Positions 9,045 through 20,820 of a DNA stretch of 64,000 bases are shown one piece after another (position 1 is the stretch's first letter; the number at the start of each line of letters is the position of its first letter). The notes beneath the pieces are model-generated. The model was not told where the DNA came from. It saw only the letters and a list, made by a program, of their open reading frames with translations, and ran no database searches. The DNA comes from Uloborus plumipes. Lineage: Eukaryota; Arthropoda; Arachnida; Araneae; Uloboridae. Where the stretch lies: assembly GCA_038373865.1 (NCBI GenBank), contig JAXGGA010001699.1, positions 1-64,000 on the forward strand, given 5' to 3'. Both the position numbers and the translations under genes were made by a program.

Positions 9045-11011
9045 GGGCCATTCCATGAAAAGTGAAACCAATTGGTCAAAAATTCATATTGAAGTTATGT
9101 TGATATGTTATACATCATTTTAAAGCTTAAGATGTATATTTTAAGAATCCTGCATTGGTTTTTTGGTCAGAGTTAGAATAATACTTGTTTTCTTAGTTGG
9201 AAGTACGATATTCACGAACTTGTAAAAATCAGAAAAAGAACACATTTTCAAATGCATATTTCTCATCGAAAAATAAAAACAAAAATAACTACTTGTAGCA
9301 CAATTTTAACTACTAAGACGGTACTATAATAATATGCATTCATTAATTTCTTTTGAATTGATCTAAATGGTGTAATTGAAGTTTGAAAAAAAGAAGTTTG
9401 ATGTTACGTCTGTAACAAAAAAGAAGCAAAAGTTGTCATTACGTCCTAAAAAATCAAAATTAAAAAAAACCCTTAATGGTCCTTTTGGCAAATTCTTAGA
9501 GTAATTGCCCACCATAGTTAAAAATATTGCAACTGATTTAGTTTTTAAATTAATGCTGTTACAGACGTAACATTTCGGACATAACAAATGGCTCTATGTT
9601 ACGTCCGTAGCAAAAGTAAATTTCCAATTAAATAGGTAAAAAGCACAGGATGAGCAATACATGTATATAGCATAATATGGTACGAGTACTAAAGTTTCTG
9701 GTATTCTGATTTTGAAATTTTTAATTATGTCGGCATGTAATTGAAATTTATTTCTTAAGATTAATAAAATACACATATGGTATAACTGATTATAATTTAT
9801 ACCTCAACTGGCATTTTTTTGCTACGTTACATGGAAAGGGAGCTGTGGATGGAGTTGGGGGTATGGTCAGGCACCAGGTGTGGCAGAGAGTAAGATCTAG
9901 AACAGCATTTGTCAACGACGCTCTTTCCTTTTTTCAGTGTGCAAACTCCATTGCAGAAAAAGTTAAAATTATTTATATGCCCCAGGAAAATGTTTTAAAG
10001 CTGACGCCAAAATTGGAAGAACGGTGGGCTAACATCGCGAATTTGCCAAAAGCCCGCGAAATGCATTGTTTTCGAACAGAATACGAAAATGCCGTTCGAA
10101 TTTCGAGAACGTCGGACGAAAAAGGACACATTTTTTCATTCAAAAAAAATTATCAAAATTGACCAACTGTCACCAAGAAGGTTAAATTTTAGTTTGGTAC
10201 TAGTATTCTGCTATATCATCCAACATTTTCAAATTTTTAAGTTCTCCTAAGACCAATCACTGATTCCAGGGAGGAATTTACTTTTTCCGATTTTTTTATG
10301 TAGCAGTCCCATTATGCATTAATTTTAAGAATACAAATAAATAAATTTGTGTGAAGGCCCTTCTAAACTTTTCTTGTGTCAATCTTTCTTGGAAATAATT
10401 GTCTTAAGATGCATTAATTCATTGTTACATATTGACATATCGGCATATGCTCTCAACTCCCCCAGACTTACCCAAATTTTCTAAAACTGTTACAGTATAA
10501 CTTAAAATATTCAAATAATGTGTTAATTAATGCTACTGTATTGTTTTAGCACAAAAATCTTTGTTTATTCCTGCTTTAAAATACTGTTTTCTACTTTCAA
10601 ATCAGAGATGTTACGTCTGTAACACCACTTTGTTTCGTCCGTAACAAGTTTATGAATTTTTTTCACAAATTCGGCAGTCAAAATCCACACAATCTTTATG
10701 GTTTTAGAAAGCTTGAAGTCTCTAGAATACGTATTAAAAAAAAAAGTTCAAAATTTCCGTATAATTCAGAGGAATATTGTAAGTTGTATGACATAGTCGA
10801 GTTTTTGCTGTTTTGTGAATTACGTCTGTAACAGGCAGTTTTTAATTTCTGAATTTTTTTGTAATTAAGCAATCTGCACGCAAATTTAATGTAGCATAAA
10901 CATCATCAAGTTACACTACAGGAAAAAAAATTGAAGACTTTCATCAGCCCAAACCAGAATTATTAGTGTTCAAAGTCTGCGATTGTTACGTCTGTAACGA
11001 TGGAATTGCCC
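9045..11011. mobile_element. Non-autonomous DNA transposon, 4-bp TSD, GTTACGTCTGTAAC motif family
   Basis: The ends are GGGCCATTCCATG (left) and, reverse-complemented, GGGCAATTCCATC (right). The flanks are AGCA at 9041-9044 and AGCA at 11012-11015, a 4-bp TSD. The interior repeats GTTACGTCTGTAAC or close variants at 9403, 9558, 9598, 10610, 10632, 10819 and 10985. The motif is itself near-palindromic (GTTAC N4 GTAAC) and sits mostly in the outer thirds, as transposase-binding subterminal repeats do. A transposase-like fragment lies at 9821-10162. At 1967 bp it looks like an internally deleted copy of a larger autonomous element. The superfamily is not assigned: 4-bp TSDs occur in Sola, Chapaev and some others. 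Confidence 0.8.
9821..10162 (+). pseudogene. Transposase-like fragment inside the 9045-11011 element
   Basis: In frame from GCT at 9821 the peptide reads ATLHGKGAVDGVGGMVRHQV, then WQRVRSRTAFVNDALSFFQ, and stops at 10162. The HGKGAVDGVGG block, followed by a Lys/Arg-rich helix and a DALSFF-like helix, resembles a conserved block in uncharacterised animal TE proteins. I recognise the style but cannot name the superfamily. No initiator or upstream catalytic domain is present, so this is a remnant of the element's own transposase. It makes the surrounding element a deletion derivative and not a pure MITE. Confidence 0.5.
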
Positions 11012-11480
11012 AGCAGCAAACAAGCAATAAATCATGGTTTTACCTCTCTGTTTAAGAAGATATTGAGTTCCATTTCCATAGTTTTAAGATATGCTTATTC
11101 ATATTTTTTTTTTTTCATTTGTGCCAAATATTGGCTTAGAAAATTAGAAAAATAATGTATAATGCATTGTTATAAGTTGTATTAGGTTAGCTTGAGCTAT
11201 TAATCACGTCATTTTTTAATAAAATGTTAGATTTCTAATATAGGTAGCAGCGCATTAGTACCGCTTCGCTGTAATAAAGTAAACTTAGTGCTACAATTTT
11301 ACATGCACGTATTTTCTAAGCAAAATTTGCATTTTTTCCAACATGAGCTCTAACTTGATGAAATTAAAGCTGTAATGTTTTAGTGAACTAGCTTCTATTC
11401 CTATAGTTCTAAATGAATTTAAATATGTTCATGTTCCCCAGAAAAGTCTTTATGAGCGAAGATGAAATTAAAACTTATTT

Positions 11481-11713
11481 CGTTTCGTTTCGTTTCGTTT
11501 GGGGCCATATACCCAGGTTTTTTGATGAGGACTACAATCTAGTGTCTTGCCTCCATTACACATGATTTTTATTACATATTTCTTGTACAGACAATGTATG
11601 AAAGAGTTACATCACAAAGCAAGGAAAGTACATCCGGAGCGAGGGTGGGAGTCGAACCCACCGTCTCAGAGTTATCGGCTACACGCCTTAGACCGCTCGG
11701 CCACTGAGACCCC
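11481..11713 (-). mobile_element. tRNA-derived SINE with (AAACG)n tail
   Basis: On the minus strand the element begins near GGTCTCAGTGGCCGAGCGGT, which matches a Pol III A box of Ser/Leu-tRNA type, followed by the B box GGGTTCGACTCCC. It ends in an (AAACG)n tail (CGTTT repeats at 11481-11500 on plus). It is flanked by a perfect 12-bp duplication, TAAAACTTATTT, at 11469-11480 and 11714-11725. The body word GGATGTACTTTC after the head is shared with the SINE at 56.3-56.5 kb, so both belong to one family. No full tRNA fold is possible because the acceptor stem does not close. Confidence 0.85.
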
Positions 11714-11813
11714 TAAAACTTATTTGGAGCTTTTATTAAATCTAAAGCTTTAACGAAAAATTAAAGCTTGTCAATTTATTTTAGATTTCAAATTATTCTG
11801 CTACCTCTTTTAA

Positions 11814-12138
11814 CCCATTTATGGCCAAGTTTTTTACAACATTTTTTTTTTCAATTTTTATCTGTTTAAAACTCTTACTTGGAATGGCTTACATACATTT
11901 TAGGCGTAAAATAGGTCACCGTTGACATATTTATTAAGTTATTTAACGTCCTGTTAAGGGGATATTTTGCAGATATGTGAGTAAAATACGACCTTACTTG
12001 ACTTTACTTGTGTAAAGTAACATTACAGAAGGCATCTCTGATCAAGTTTAGGCAAATCATTATTTTTTTTTTTACATTTTGCTAGTATTGAGGGAGAATA
12101 CAAATTTTGTGAGTCGCATTTGGAGACTACCTAGAAGT
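11814..12138. mobile_element. Truncated piggyBac-type MITE copy
   Basis: TTAA at 11810-11813 is followed by CCCATTTATGGCCAAG. About 245 bp then match the left part of the full MITE that starts at 12143. Homology stops near 12060 and no right end is present. Confidence 0.65.
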
Positions 12139-12142
12139 TTAA

Positions 12143-12663
12143 CCCATTCATACCCAAGCTTTTTTTAACATTTTTTTTTTCACTTTTTATCTGCTGAAAA
12201 CTCTTACTTGGAATGGTTTACATACATTTTAGGCTTTAAATAGTTCGCCGTTGCCATATTTATTGAGTTATTTAATGTCCCGTTTATGGGACACTAGGCT
12301 GATATGTGCGCAAAATACGACCTTACTCGACTTTACTGTTGCAAAGTAACATTACAGAAGGCATCTGTGATCAAGTTTAGGCAAATCATTTCAAAATAGT
12401 TTAATTTTATGAAAAATAAGTTCGCAAAAAAAAACTTACTTTCTGTGCCTACCCATGCTGGATCGTTGCTTGACGGATTTGTCCGAAAATAGCTGTCAAT
12501 AAATAAACTCTGATGTCAAAATAGTGGCTCTAACTGGTTTCCTCAAGAAGAAAGACTATTTAACTTGGGAAAAACAGCTTTAGTAAAAAGATATACCCAT
12601 TGCAGGTTTTTATATGCAGTAACTAACAAGCGTCCCATTTTTAGGCTACCGGGCATAAGTGGG
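12143..12663. mobile_element. piggyBac-type MITE with TTAA flanks
   Basis: TTAA at 12139-12142 and 12664-12667 flank ends CCCATTCATACCCAAG and, reversed, CCCACTTATGCCCGGT. A second copy lies inverted at 51935-52450. TTAA targets with CCC termini are the signature of piggyBac-type elements. There is no coding capacity. Confidence 0.8.
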
Positions 12664-12667
12664 TTAA

Positions 12668-14507
12668 TGAAAAAACGACGCAAAATGATACAGAGTGAAA
12701 CATTTTATAACTTACTAAATAGTATAATTTAATGATTGTTTTTGAATTGATAAAGAAACTAAACTTTAAAAAATGTTTTTGGAGCATTCCAGCGTGACAT
12801 GTGCGACATTCAAACAAGGTTTTTGAAACAAATGTATTTCTTTTGACATTAAAACAACTTTTGTTTTTTAATAAATTGATTGGTATCTGTCATTCATGTC
12901 CTAAAGACACAATTCATATAATTTACAAAACTTTAGATTGCTTTAGTAGAAAGTTATCTAGTTTTGATGTTTCGTGACGTGCTTGAAAATTTTGCTTACG
13001 TTTTTTCTGTCTTCTCAAGTTCTTTTCAATATTTCTGCGATTTGCTTTAATAGTTGCGAAAACAAAAATTATTACGTATGAATTACAATAAGGGGTTTCA
13101 GGAAAATATACTAGCAGTACTTTGGCTGAAATTTAACAATTAATACTGTGACGTGTATGACTGCAAATTAATTTTGCAACGAAACACTTAATAATATTTA
13201 AAAATAATTTTTAAATAAATTCATGTCAAATATTTTGAGTCACTGCATAAGTACTTAATATGATATTATGTTATTTTTTTCTCATTAGTATGTTTACTAC
13301 TTATATCTTATTTAAGATTCCATTGAAAAAAAGTGAATTTTAAATACGTACACAGTTACTTCCAATTTTCACTCTCTCAATTTTCTAAATAAAATTACAT
13401 TAGTCACTTTTTAAAAATATGCACTTTTCAACTACTGAAAGTTACTTTTATAGAATTTTTTTATCTAGTTTTATTACTTCTTGGAACTCAGAAACACTTT
13501 GCTTGGATTTACACTTTTCAAATGCCCCTTTCTCAATCGTTCCACTATTTCACATTCAAGTTTGAACGTAAGGGAATGTTCCTAGTTTGTTCAATTTATT
13601 TTCAAAAAACATATCCAAGTGTTTTTATTGCCTTCAGTGTATTTCTGCTACTAAAATGACTTGTATTAAAGTAACGAACAAGCAGGAGGGAGTTCAAGAA
13701 GGTGCATTCTCACACCTCTTGGCTTTTAAAAATTAAATAAAACAAACAAGGACAAATTACAACATACTTTTTAAAAACTACAACACAAGGGAATGTTAGA
13801 CAAAGTGAAACAGTTACCATTTTCAACTTACACAAATTGAATTTTTTTTTCTGAAAATTGCAGTTCACAAACAACAATGGATTTTGTATTAAAAATTACA
13901 TTTAAATATTATTTTTGGTACAAAATTCGTATATTCAAACTAAATATGATTTTTTTCCTTTAAAAATCCACGGGCAAAGTGAAAAGTAAAATATTTTTCT
14001 AATAAAGTATTTTCTATTTGATTATTACTAGCAATTATTTTTCATGAAATGAATGCACATACAAAATAGATCATGAAAAAAATTATAAAAAAACGAAACT
14101 TTAACCAAATTAGTAAATTTGTGCTAAAAAATAAATGAGTGCATAAAGTAGTGAATGAATGAGAAAATAAACATATATGAATAAGTAAGCATATCAATAA
14201 ATGCGGGAATGTGAATGAATTGAATAATAAAGGCATGCGTAAGTGATGTAATAAATAAATGAATAAGTAACAAAATTAACTATTTCACTTTTCCCTGGTT
14301 TACTTGACAAATTATATTATACATTTAAAATCAAAGCATATATTAACTATATAAGTACGGCACTGGGCATTAGTTGATCCCTATTAATATTTAAATATTA
14401 ACTAGAAAACTTTATCATTCGGTAATTACAAAAAATTTTTTTGATAAATCACAAAATATATTACAGTATGAGTAGCAAATTTGAAAAATGACTTTCATAA
14501 CAAAATA
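12668..14507. other. AT-rich non-coding stretch
   Basis: No gene, tRNA or element end is recognisable. GAATGAATAA-like low-complexity words occur at about 14120-14270. Confidence 0.45.
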
Positions 14508-15440
14508 TTTTGATCTTTAGAAACATTTATTGGCTGAGGGTCATTCCATAGAAATGTCAACCTCAGCCGAAGAAAAAAAAATACCGAAGTGAAAAAAAAT
14601 ATCAAAAAAAAAAATAAATAAATAATAAATAAATAAAATTCATACAACATAAGAAGTTAAACAAAATTTAAAGAGCACTATAATTACCACCGAGATTAGA
14701 AATAATAAATAGTTTGTAGTGAGTTTATTGCTTGTTATTCTATGGTTACGTTAGTCACGTTACGTTAGTCACAAGCCATCTTGAGTAAAAGTGACCCTTA
14801 AGACTAAAAAAAATTAAGATTTTTTAAATGTGTTTTATATTTTTGAAAGCCAACTGTACACATTTTTCAAAAATTTCATTCAATTTTTAACATTTTCTTC
14901 ACTTTGAGAAATTTTTGCCTCACAACATGAACATTCATTCTCAGGGCTGCAAATATGTTACGTTAGTCACACTGCTATTTTGGTTGAAAAAAATCTACTG
15001 TCAGTACTTTTGTTTTAAATTCTTAGCAGAAATGACACAAAGATACCATGTACATTGTAAATCCACCAGCATAACTAAAAAATATTTTTTTTTTTAAGTT
15101 ACAAGTATAAACAGTCACAAAATGAGCTCTGAATGTTACGTTAGTCACTATGGAATGACCCCTGACTGGAATCAACTACGTGTTTAAGAGCATGATTAAG
15201 CTATTGCTAAAAAGGAGGCACTGAAAACTTTGAAAATGCTTAACCGTTTTACTTCACCTCCCATTCACCTACATCACTTTCCTAACTATATATTTTGATC
15301 TTTAGAAACATTTATTGATTGACTGGAATCAACTATGTGTTTAAGAGCATAGTTTAACTATTGTTAAAAAGGAGGCACTGAAAACTCTGAAAATGCTTAA
15401 CCGTTTTACTTCGCCTCACATTCACCTACGTCACGAAAAT
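14508..15440. repeat. Two tandem ~155-bp units, the first split by a transposon
   Basis: The unit beginning TTTTGATCTTTAGAAACATT occurs at 14508-14537 plus 15162-15287, interrupted by the element 14538-15161. It occurs again uninterrupted at about 15290-15440 (GGAATCAACTA, GGAGGCACTGAAAACT and AAAATGCTTAACCGTTTTAC are shared). The second unit therefore preserves the empty insertion site. Confidence 0.8.
14538..15161. mobile_element. Non-autonomous transposon, 4-bp TSD, GTTACGTTAGTCAC motif family
   Basis: The inverted ends are GGGTCATTCCATAG on both sides. The flanks are CTGA at 14534-14537 and 15162-15165; the neighbouring tandem unit shows the empty site TTGA, confirming the boundary. The interior carries GTTACGTTAGTCAC at 14745, 14759, 14957 and 15135, the last ending next to the right terminus. 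At 624 bp it has no coding capacity. It is related to the 9045-11011 element by its ends (GGGYCATTCCAT) and TSD length, but carries a different repeated motif. Confidence 0.82.
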
Positions 15441-16137
15441 TATTAATCTCTCGTTTATGTCCATGAGGACCGGAAAGGGACCTGTAAGAGGGTGTACTTC
15501 CGTCCACTGGCTTTTAAATATAAAACTAAATTTTAAAAGTAGAAAATTGTGGGGCAGCGTGAAATGGTAAAATATTTTCACGTTTGCAATATGTCACCTA
15601 TCTATACTCGGTTACTTTAAAATAGGCGTATCAATTTTAGAAATTTTGCATCGTCTCCATGGAATTCGCAAGAGAGACAACAGTTTCACTCTTTTTTTTA
15701 CACACTGCTGTTGAGGCATTTCATTTATTTTATGTTTATCGAATTAGGCTTACGCTTTTATTCATGTCCTCGTTTCTCAGTTATTTCTAAACGTTTTCTA
15801 ACAAATCTAGTGCTGAATAGTTTGTTTTATCAAGACCTGCCATCATGAGTATTCGCTATACAAAAACTTCGAAAAATGTTATATTAACGTTGATTGAATA
15901 ATAGTATACGCATAGAACAATTTCAATCGTTTGCATTTAACTATTGTTACTGAAGCTAAGTGGGAGAAAAGTCCATAGCGCCGTAATTATGACAATCATC
16001 AGCGGAAATTTCACCTCCGGCCGCCTCCTCTGGTTATACAGGGTATAGCAACATGTAAACTGTGTTTTTAAACAACAAGTTGATTCCAGGCAAAAAAATA
16101 AATACCTCTAATACTTAACAAACAAAAAAAGTCAAGC
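15441..16137. other. Non-coding stretch
   Basis: No supported gene or element. The sequence is AT-rich with scattered short open frames only. Confidence 0.4.
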
Positions 16138-16341
16138 ATGTTTCAAGCAGAAATTTCAACTTCAACTTTGCAGAAGAAGAAAAACCTACCATTAATTGAG
16201 TTTTTAACTAGAGAATTTGGTTTAACGATATCCAACGATCGTAATCTTGGCACAACGAGGCATAAAGCTGCAATTGATACAGTCTTTACAAGATATTTAA
16301 ATAGATTCGACTCAAAACTATTCGTTTCCAATCTTAGTTAA
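16138..16341 (+). pseudogene. Possible TE endonuclease-domain fragment
   Basis: The 67-residue frame contains LPLIEFLTREFGLTISNDR, then TTRHKAAIDTVFTRYLNRF and SKLFVSNLS. The order 'F..EF.L...ND....TTR....ID.VF.RY......FVS' resembles the C-terminal part of an endonuclease/exonuclease/phosphatase-type domain found in arthropod retroelements and Helentron-like elements. There is no upstream catalytic part, and the frame ends where such proteins usually continue (SYHKP). Recognition is by pattern only, so confidence is low. Confidence 0.35.
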
Positions 16342-17495
16342 TAAACCTATAGTATCACTTCTGGAATAAAATGATAATAATGAAGATGATGATAGTTGAG
16401 TTGTTGAGATTGTGGATGAAAATTCATAGATTCCATTGGCAATTCATTTCAAAAAATACTAGTTATTTAAATTTCATAAGTCACGTATTTTTAAATTTAC
16501 GTTTTAAGCAATAGATCGAAATTTTTGTATATAAAAAATTTTTTTTTCCATGTACAGTAGCGCATGAAATGAAAATTGTATAGTTTTTGTAGAAGTAGTT
16601 TATAAGAATGAATGAGAAAACGCTTCATTTGAAGGTATTGTTTTGAAAAAAAGATGTTTCCTGACGATTCAAAAACTACACAAGTAATTGTTGAAGTTTT
16701 CTCTTCTGTCGACTCTCCTCGAGTTCTATTTTCATGCCTGTGTTTTGTTTTTTGAGGAATTTTAGATCATCATGAATTATGTCAATAAAACTGAAAATTT
16801 GCATAAGGGTTAATTTCAAAGGCATATATGCCGCTCTTTAAAATTTCCTCCGAATCGAAGATTGCTTTTGATAGAATTTAAATTGAGTTTATAACCCTTT
16901 GCCGCCGCCTGAAAAAATTCAAAATGACGGGGCCTGTTAAAAAGTTTATACTGAATGCAATTTATAGCGGAAAAAATATAAAAATCCAATATGCAAAAGT
17001 ACATAGTTATACAATGCTTTTAAAATCTAAGGGGGCAATTGAGCAACACTCCCTCTCCTTATTTGTAAAGCAGATCGAAACAGTTAAAGGAAATCAAAAA
17101 TCAGTAAAATCTCTTTCCGCCATAAAATTAGTTTTTTTCCTCAGCGTTTGGGGTACAATTAACTCGGGGCCCCCCTGGATCACTGACTAGCTGAGTTGGC
17201 CAGGCTGAGCCTGGTGACGAGATCCAAAACTTATGAATCCGTCACTAAATGAAATTTAAAATAAACTAAAGAAATGAGTTTTCTAACAGTCATATGTTTA
17301 AGCAAAAGATGGCGCCACAAACTACGTTTCTTACCTTCAACTATCGTTTTCCGACCTTCTTTAAAAGTCAGATCGACGAGTGCTATTGAAAAAAAATACA
17401 GAAATGGAGAGATCTCCCCCACCCTTTTTCCCTTTTCTTTGCTCCTCTTTTTTTTTTAAGTATTCAAACATTTTTATTCCTTTTTTCACTTTTTT
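16342..17495. other. Non-coding stretch
   Basis: One 88-codon open frame at 16924-17190 has no recognisable domain and I treat it as chance. No other feature is supported. Confidence 0.4.
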
Positions 17496-20400
17496 GCCAA
17501 CTTTCCCGTTAAAAATAAAAGACAAACGAAAAAAGGATTAAAAGTGGCTTAATGCATCTAAAAAATATCACCAAGTCCAAAAAAAAAGTCAAAAAGAAAC
17601 AAAAAAATAAAATAAATATTGAAAAATTAAAAATTGGAAAGTAGGGTTTTGAGATGGGGAATTTGTGTGTCGGTCTGTCTGCCCCCCCCCCCCCTAATAA
17701 ATTTTGAATGAAGATTCCGATTTGAACAAACTTTTTTTGTTGAAAAGATCTCGGCGAGTACAGCTCATTCCCATAGTTGATTTTTCGATTTGAACAATTT
17801 TTGGTTCAAATTTGAGCCGTTAAAACAACCTGTCCCGCAATACTAACTTTTTTGTGTGCAGTCCAATTTGAACAAACTTTTTTTTTTTTTGTTCGAAAGA
17901 TCTTATCAAGGATACTTCATTCCCGTGTTTACATTTTCGATTTGAACAATCTTTCGTTCAAAATTGAACCGTTCAAACAAGCTGTCACCCTAATAACTTT
18001 TGAGTGAACAGTCCGATTTAAACGAACTTTTTTTTTTTTTGTTCCAAGCATTTCAGCGAGGATACTTCATTATCATGTTTAGATTTTCAATTTGAACATT
18101 TTTTCGTTCAATATGGAACCGTTGAAGCAACCTTTCCCCACCTAATAACTTTTAAGTGAACCGTTCGAATTAAATAAACTTTTTTTTGTTCGAAAGATCT
18201 CGAAGAGGCTCATTCCCATATTTCGCTTTTTGGTTTGAACCATTATTCGTTCAACGTTGAACCGTTCAGAAAAAACCTTAACATTAGCGCCTACGGGGAA
18301 ATTTAAGTTAAATGTTGATCATGAGCTTTTAGGTGGATTTTCTTCAAACTAACTTTGTAAGAAAATGGTTTTGATACATAATGTATGTAAAGTACTTTTC
18401 TGAATAATCTTCTGTGATAATTCCGACTCTGCAAACATGGCGGAAATTCAGGCTCAGAAAAAAATGACTGACTGTGCACACGATTTTTTGTTTATTTATT
18501 TGTTTTACTAGCGGTACCCGCACGGCTTTGCCCGTGGTATAAAATTAAAAGTTCATTTGTAAAAAAATGATATAGCAGAAAAAAATACTCTATTTTAGTT
18601 ATAATTCAACTATAATTCCTTCAAAGTATGATATAAAAATTTGGTATGGACCCTACACTACTTCCTTTTACGTGTAAATTTCTTAGTAGATGCCTTAAGT
18701 GCTAAAATAGTGCTTGAAGTGAGTAAGATAACAATTCAAACATTTGCATCCCTAGTTTGCCACGAAACAATGCAAAAAAATGTTTTACAATGATTAATCT
18801 CCTAAATATCGCCGATTTTAACATCATTCAGTAGATTTTTCGCAAAATATCGCCAATAGCGCCAAATTGAACCCAAAAAAATTTTTTTTTCGCTAAATTG
18901 ATTGCCAACTTGGCGATATGTCGCCAAATTGGCGTCAAACACTTGGTGACCAAAAGCTTGGCGAGATATCGCCAAGTGGTCGCGCCAATTCATATCACTT
19001 TGGTCTGCATTGAAAGCCCTGATTACCCCATAAAAGGGGTAAATCACCCCCTTGGGGACATTCGAATGCAACCCCAAAGATAGGTGCACAAAAATAAGCC
19101 AAAAGAAAAAATAAGAAAAATTTTGTTGCTCACAGAAACCAACAGAAATCTTACCAAAGTTTAAAAGAAGAAGAAAGTTTTCTTTCCTAACTTCAAAAAC
19201 AAAATAATACATTTTCCGAAATGACATACTTTAGAAAGAACGTTGCAATATCGCAATAAGATAGAAGTAAATATACTGAAATAGAATTGAATGCCAAATT
19301 GTAAAAAAGTCGCCAAAAAAATAATTTTTAATATTGTCTTTCATTATTTATTAAATGCAATTATTGCTGCAAATTACAGTCCAACAATAAATAATCACAT
19401 TGCAAAAGTATATTTGGAGCAATTTTTTCTTTTAAACTCAACTGATCCTAAAAATTTTAAGTATTAGTCATAGAAATTTCGTGCATTATTCTTCACAATG
19501 ATAATAAAAACAATAAACATCGACAAAGATCAACCAGCAAACGATAAATTAAAAGCTAAATTCGTTCACTCAAGCCATTTGCTGCAATTTATATTGAAAT
19601 AAATTAATAATGAAGTAAAATATGTTTTGCAGACGATAAATTTAGAATGGTATCCTGTATTTTAAGGAAAGGACTCGATTTCTCATTTGATTGACAGGTG
19701 CCATCTTATCACGGTTTTTAATATTTCATTTGACTAATTTTAATAAGGCTTGGAGTTTGGATTGTTACAAAAACAAATACATTTTTAAAATTATTAAGGG
19801 AAAAAGAACGAAATAAAAACGTAACCATGGTAACAACATGAAAAGTTGATTTCCGTTGATAAAATAATTCATTTCATCTCTATTTTCAAACAAATTTTAT
19901 TCGCGAGCAAAGCCATTTTAGAATCGTTTGGCTTGCTTTACTGAAGGTAAGCCTTGAATTTCGGGATTCTAAAAACAATTGTTACAGCTCTCCTGATGAT
20001 CGTAGAAACTTCGAAAAAACGTCATTTTGTGCAGAAAATTTCAAGCTTTCGAATGACATAAGACTTGAAAATGTGTATAAAATATTTCTTCCCTATTTTA
20101 TCGAATTTCCGCTAAGAATTCGAATAGAAAAAGAACGAAATGGAATTTTCGAAAAATCGCTTCGAGGTGCAAAACTACATGCTACAAACTAATTTTGTAC
20201 CAAGTGGCATGAAAATCGACCGAACGGTTTTGGCGCTACGCGCGTAACAGACAGACAGACAGAAGGAAAGACAGAAGGAAAGACAGAGAGACAAACTTTC
20301 AGCTTTATTATTAGTAGAGATTTTATTTATTATTTTTTTAATTGTTTTTTTTGGGGGGGGGGAGACGATTTTTTTTTTTTTTTTGTAACAAAAATTTTTT

Positions 20401-20558
20401 ATTCACGAGAGCATTTTATTCTTTGTTTATATTTAACTACTGGCAACGGATTAAAAATGAAATTCGAGACATTTTATAAACCAACGAGTTTTTTTTTTTT
20501 TTTTGAAAACGATTGAGGAATTTTTCTACGGAAGAACTATAACAGTTACATTCTTTAA
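17496..20558. repeat. Composite minisatellite-bearing repeat, copy 1 (interrupted)
   Basis: Copy 1 comprises 17496-18507 and 20321-20558 and matches the reverse complement of copy 2 (57685-59535). The core holds four ~149-bp units, each with a near-palindrome of the type CGTTCAA N2-3 TTGAACCG (17801, 17952, 18101, 18247) and the phrase AACTTTTGAGTGAACAGTCC or similar. An AATTTGTGTGTCGGTCTGTCTG-like segment flanks one side and GGCTCAGAAAAAAATGACTG the other. The class is unknown. It is split by the insertion 18508-20320. Confidence 0.75.
18508..20320. mobile_element. 1.8-kb interspersed element inserted in the composite repeat
   Basis: It begins CTAGCGGTACCCGCACGGCT and ends with a CAGACAGA/GAAAGACAGA-rich stretch and TTTATTATTAGTAGAGA. 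TTTTA stands on each side (18503-18507 and 20321-20325). The uninterrupted paralogue near 58.0 kb confirms the site. No intact ORF is present. Palindromic words of the type TTGGCGATATGTCGCCAA occur at about 18800-18990. The class is unassigned: such termini occur in dispersed arthropod repeats of uncertain type. Confidence 0.65.
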
Positions 20559-20820
20559 GTTTTCTGGAGATTTTCTAGCATTACTGCAGTTACTTTTGGG
20601 GGTAGAAACTATTATGGAAGTCTAGTTTACTGGAAAGATTTTCCAGTAGTACTGTAGTTATATTTTTAATGTAGAAAATTTAGATTTTTTTTTTTTTTGC
20701 AAGAGATTTTCTAGAAGTACAGCAGTTATTGTTTAGTGTTGAAACTTTTATGGAAATCTAGTTTACGAGATATTTTCTAGTAGTACTGCAGATTTTTTTC
20801 CTTTTTTTTTTTAAGTATTG
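20559..20820. repeat. ~95-bp tandem repeat, about three units
   Basis: GATTTTCTAGxAxTACxGCAGTTA and TATGGAAGTCTAGTTTAC recur at about 20560-20630, 20615-20690 and 20700-20800 with poly-T runs between. The units are diverged. Confidence 0.55.

Noticed and set aside
11640..11713. Functional Ser/Leu tRNA gene
   Set aside because: No closing acceptor stem, and it is followed by a SINE body, tail and TSD.
19990..20020. CTGATGA followed by GAAAC as a second type of hammerhead
   Set aside because: Only five bases separate the two core words, so helix II cannot form.
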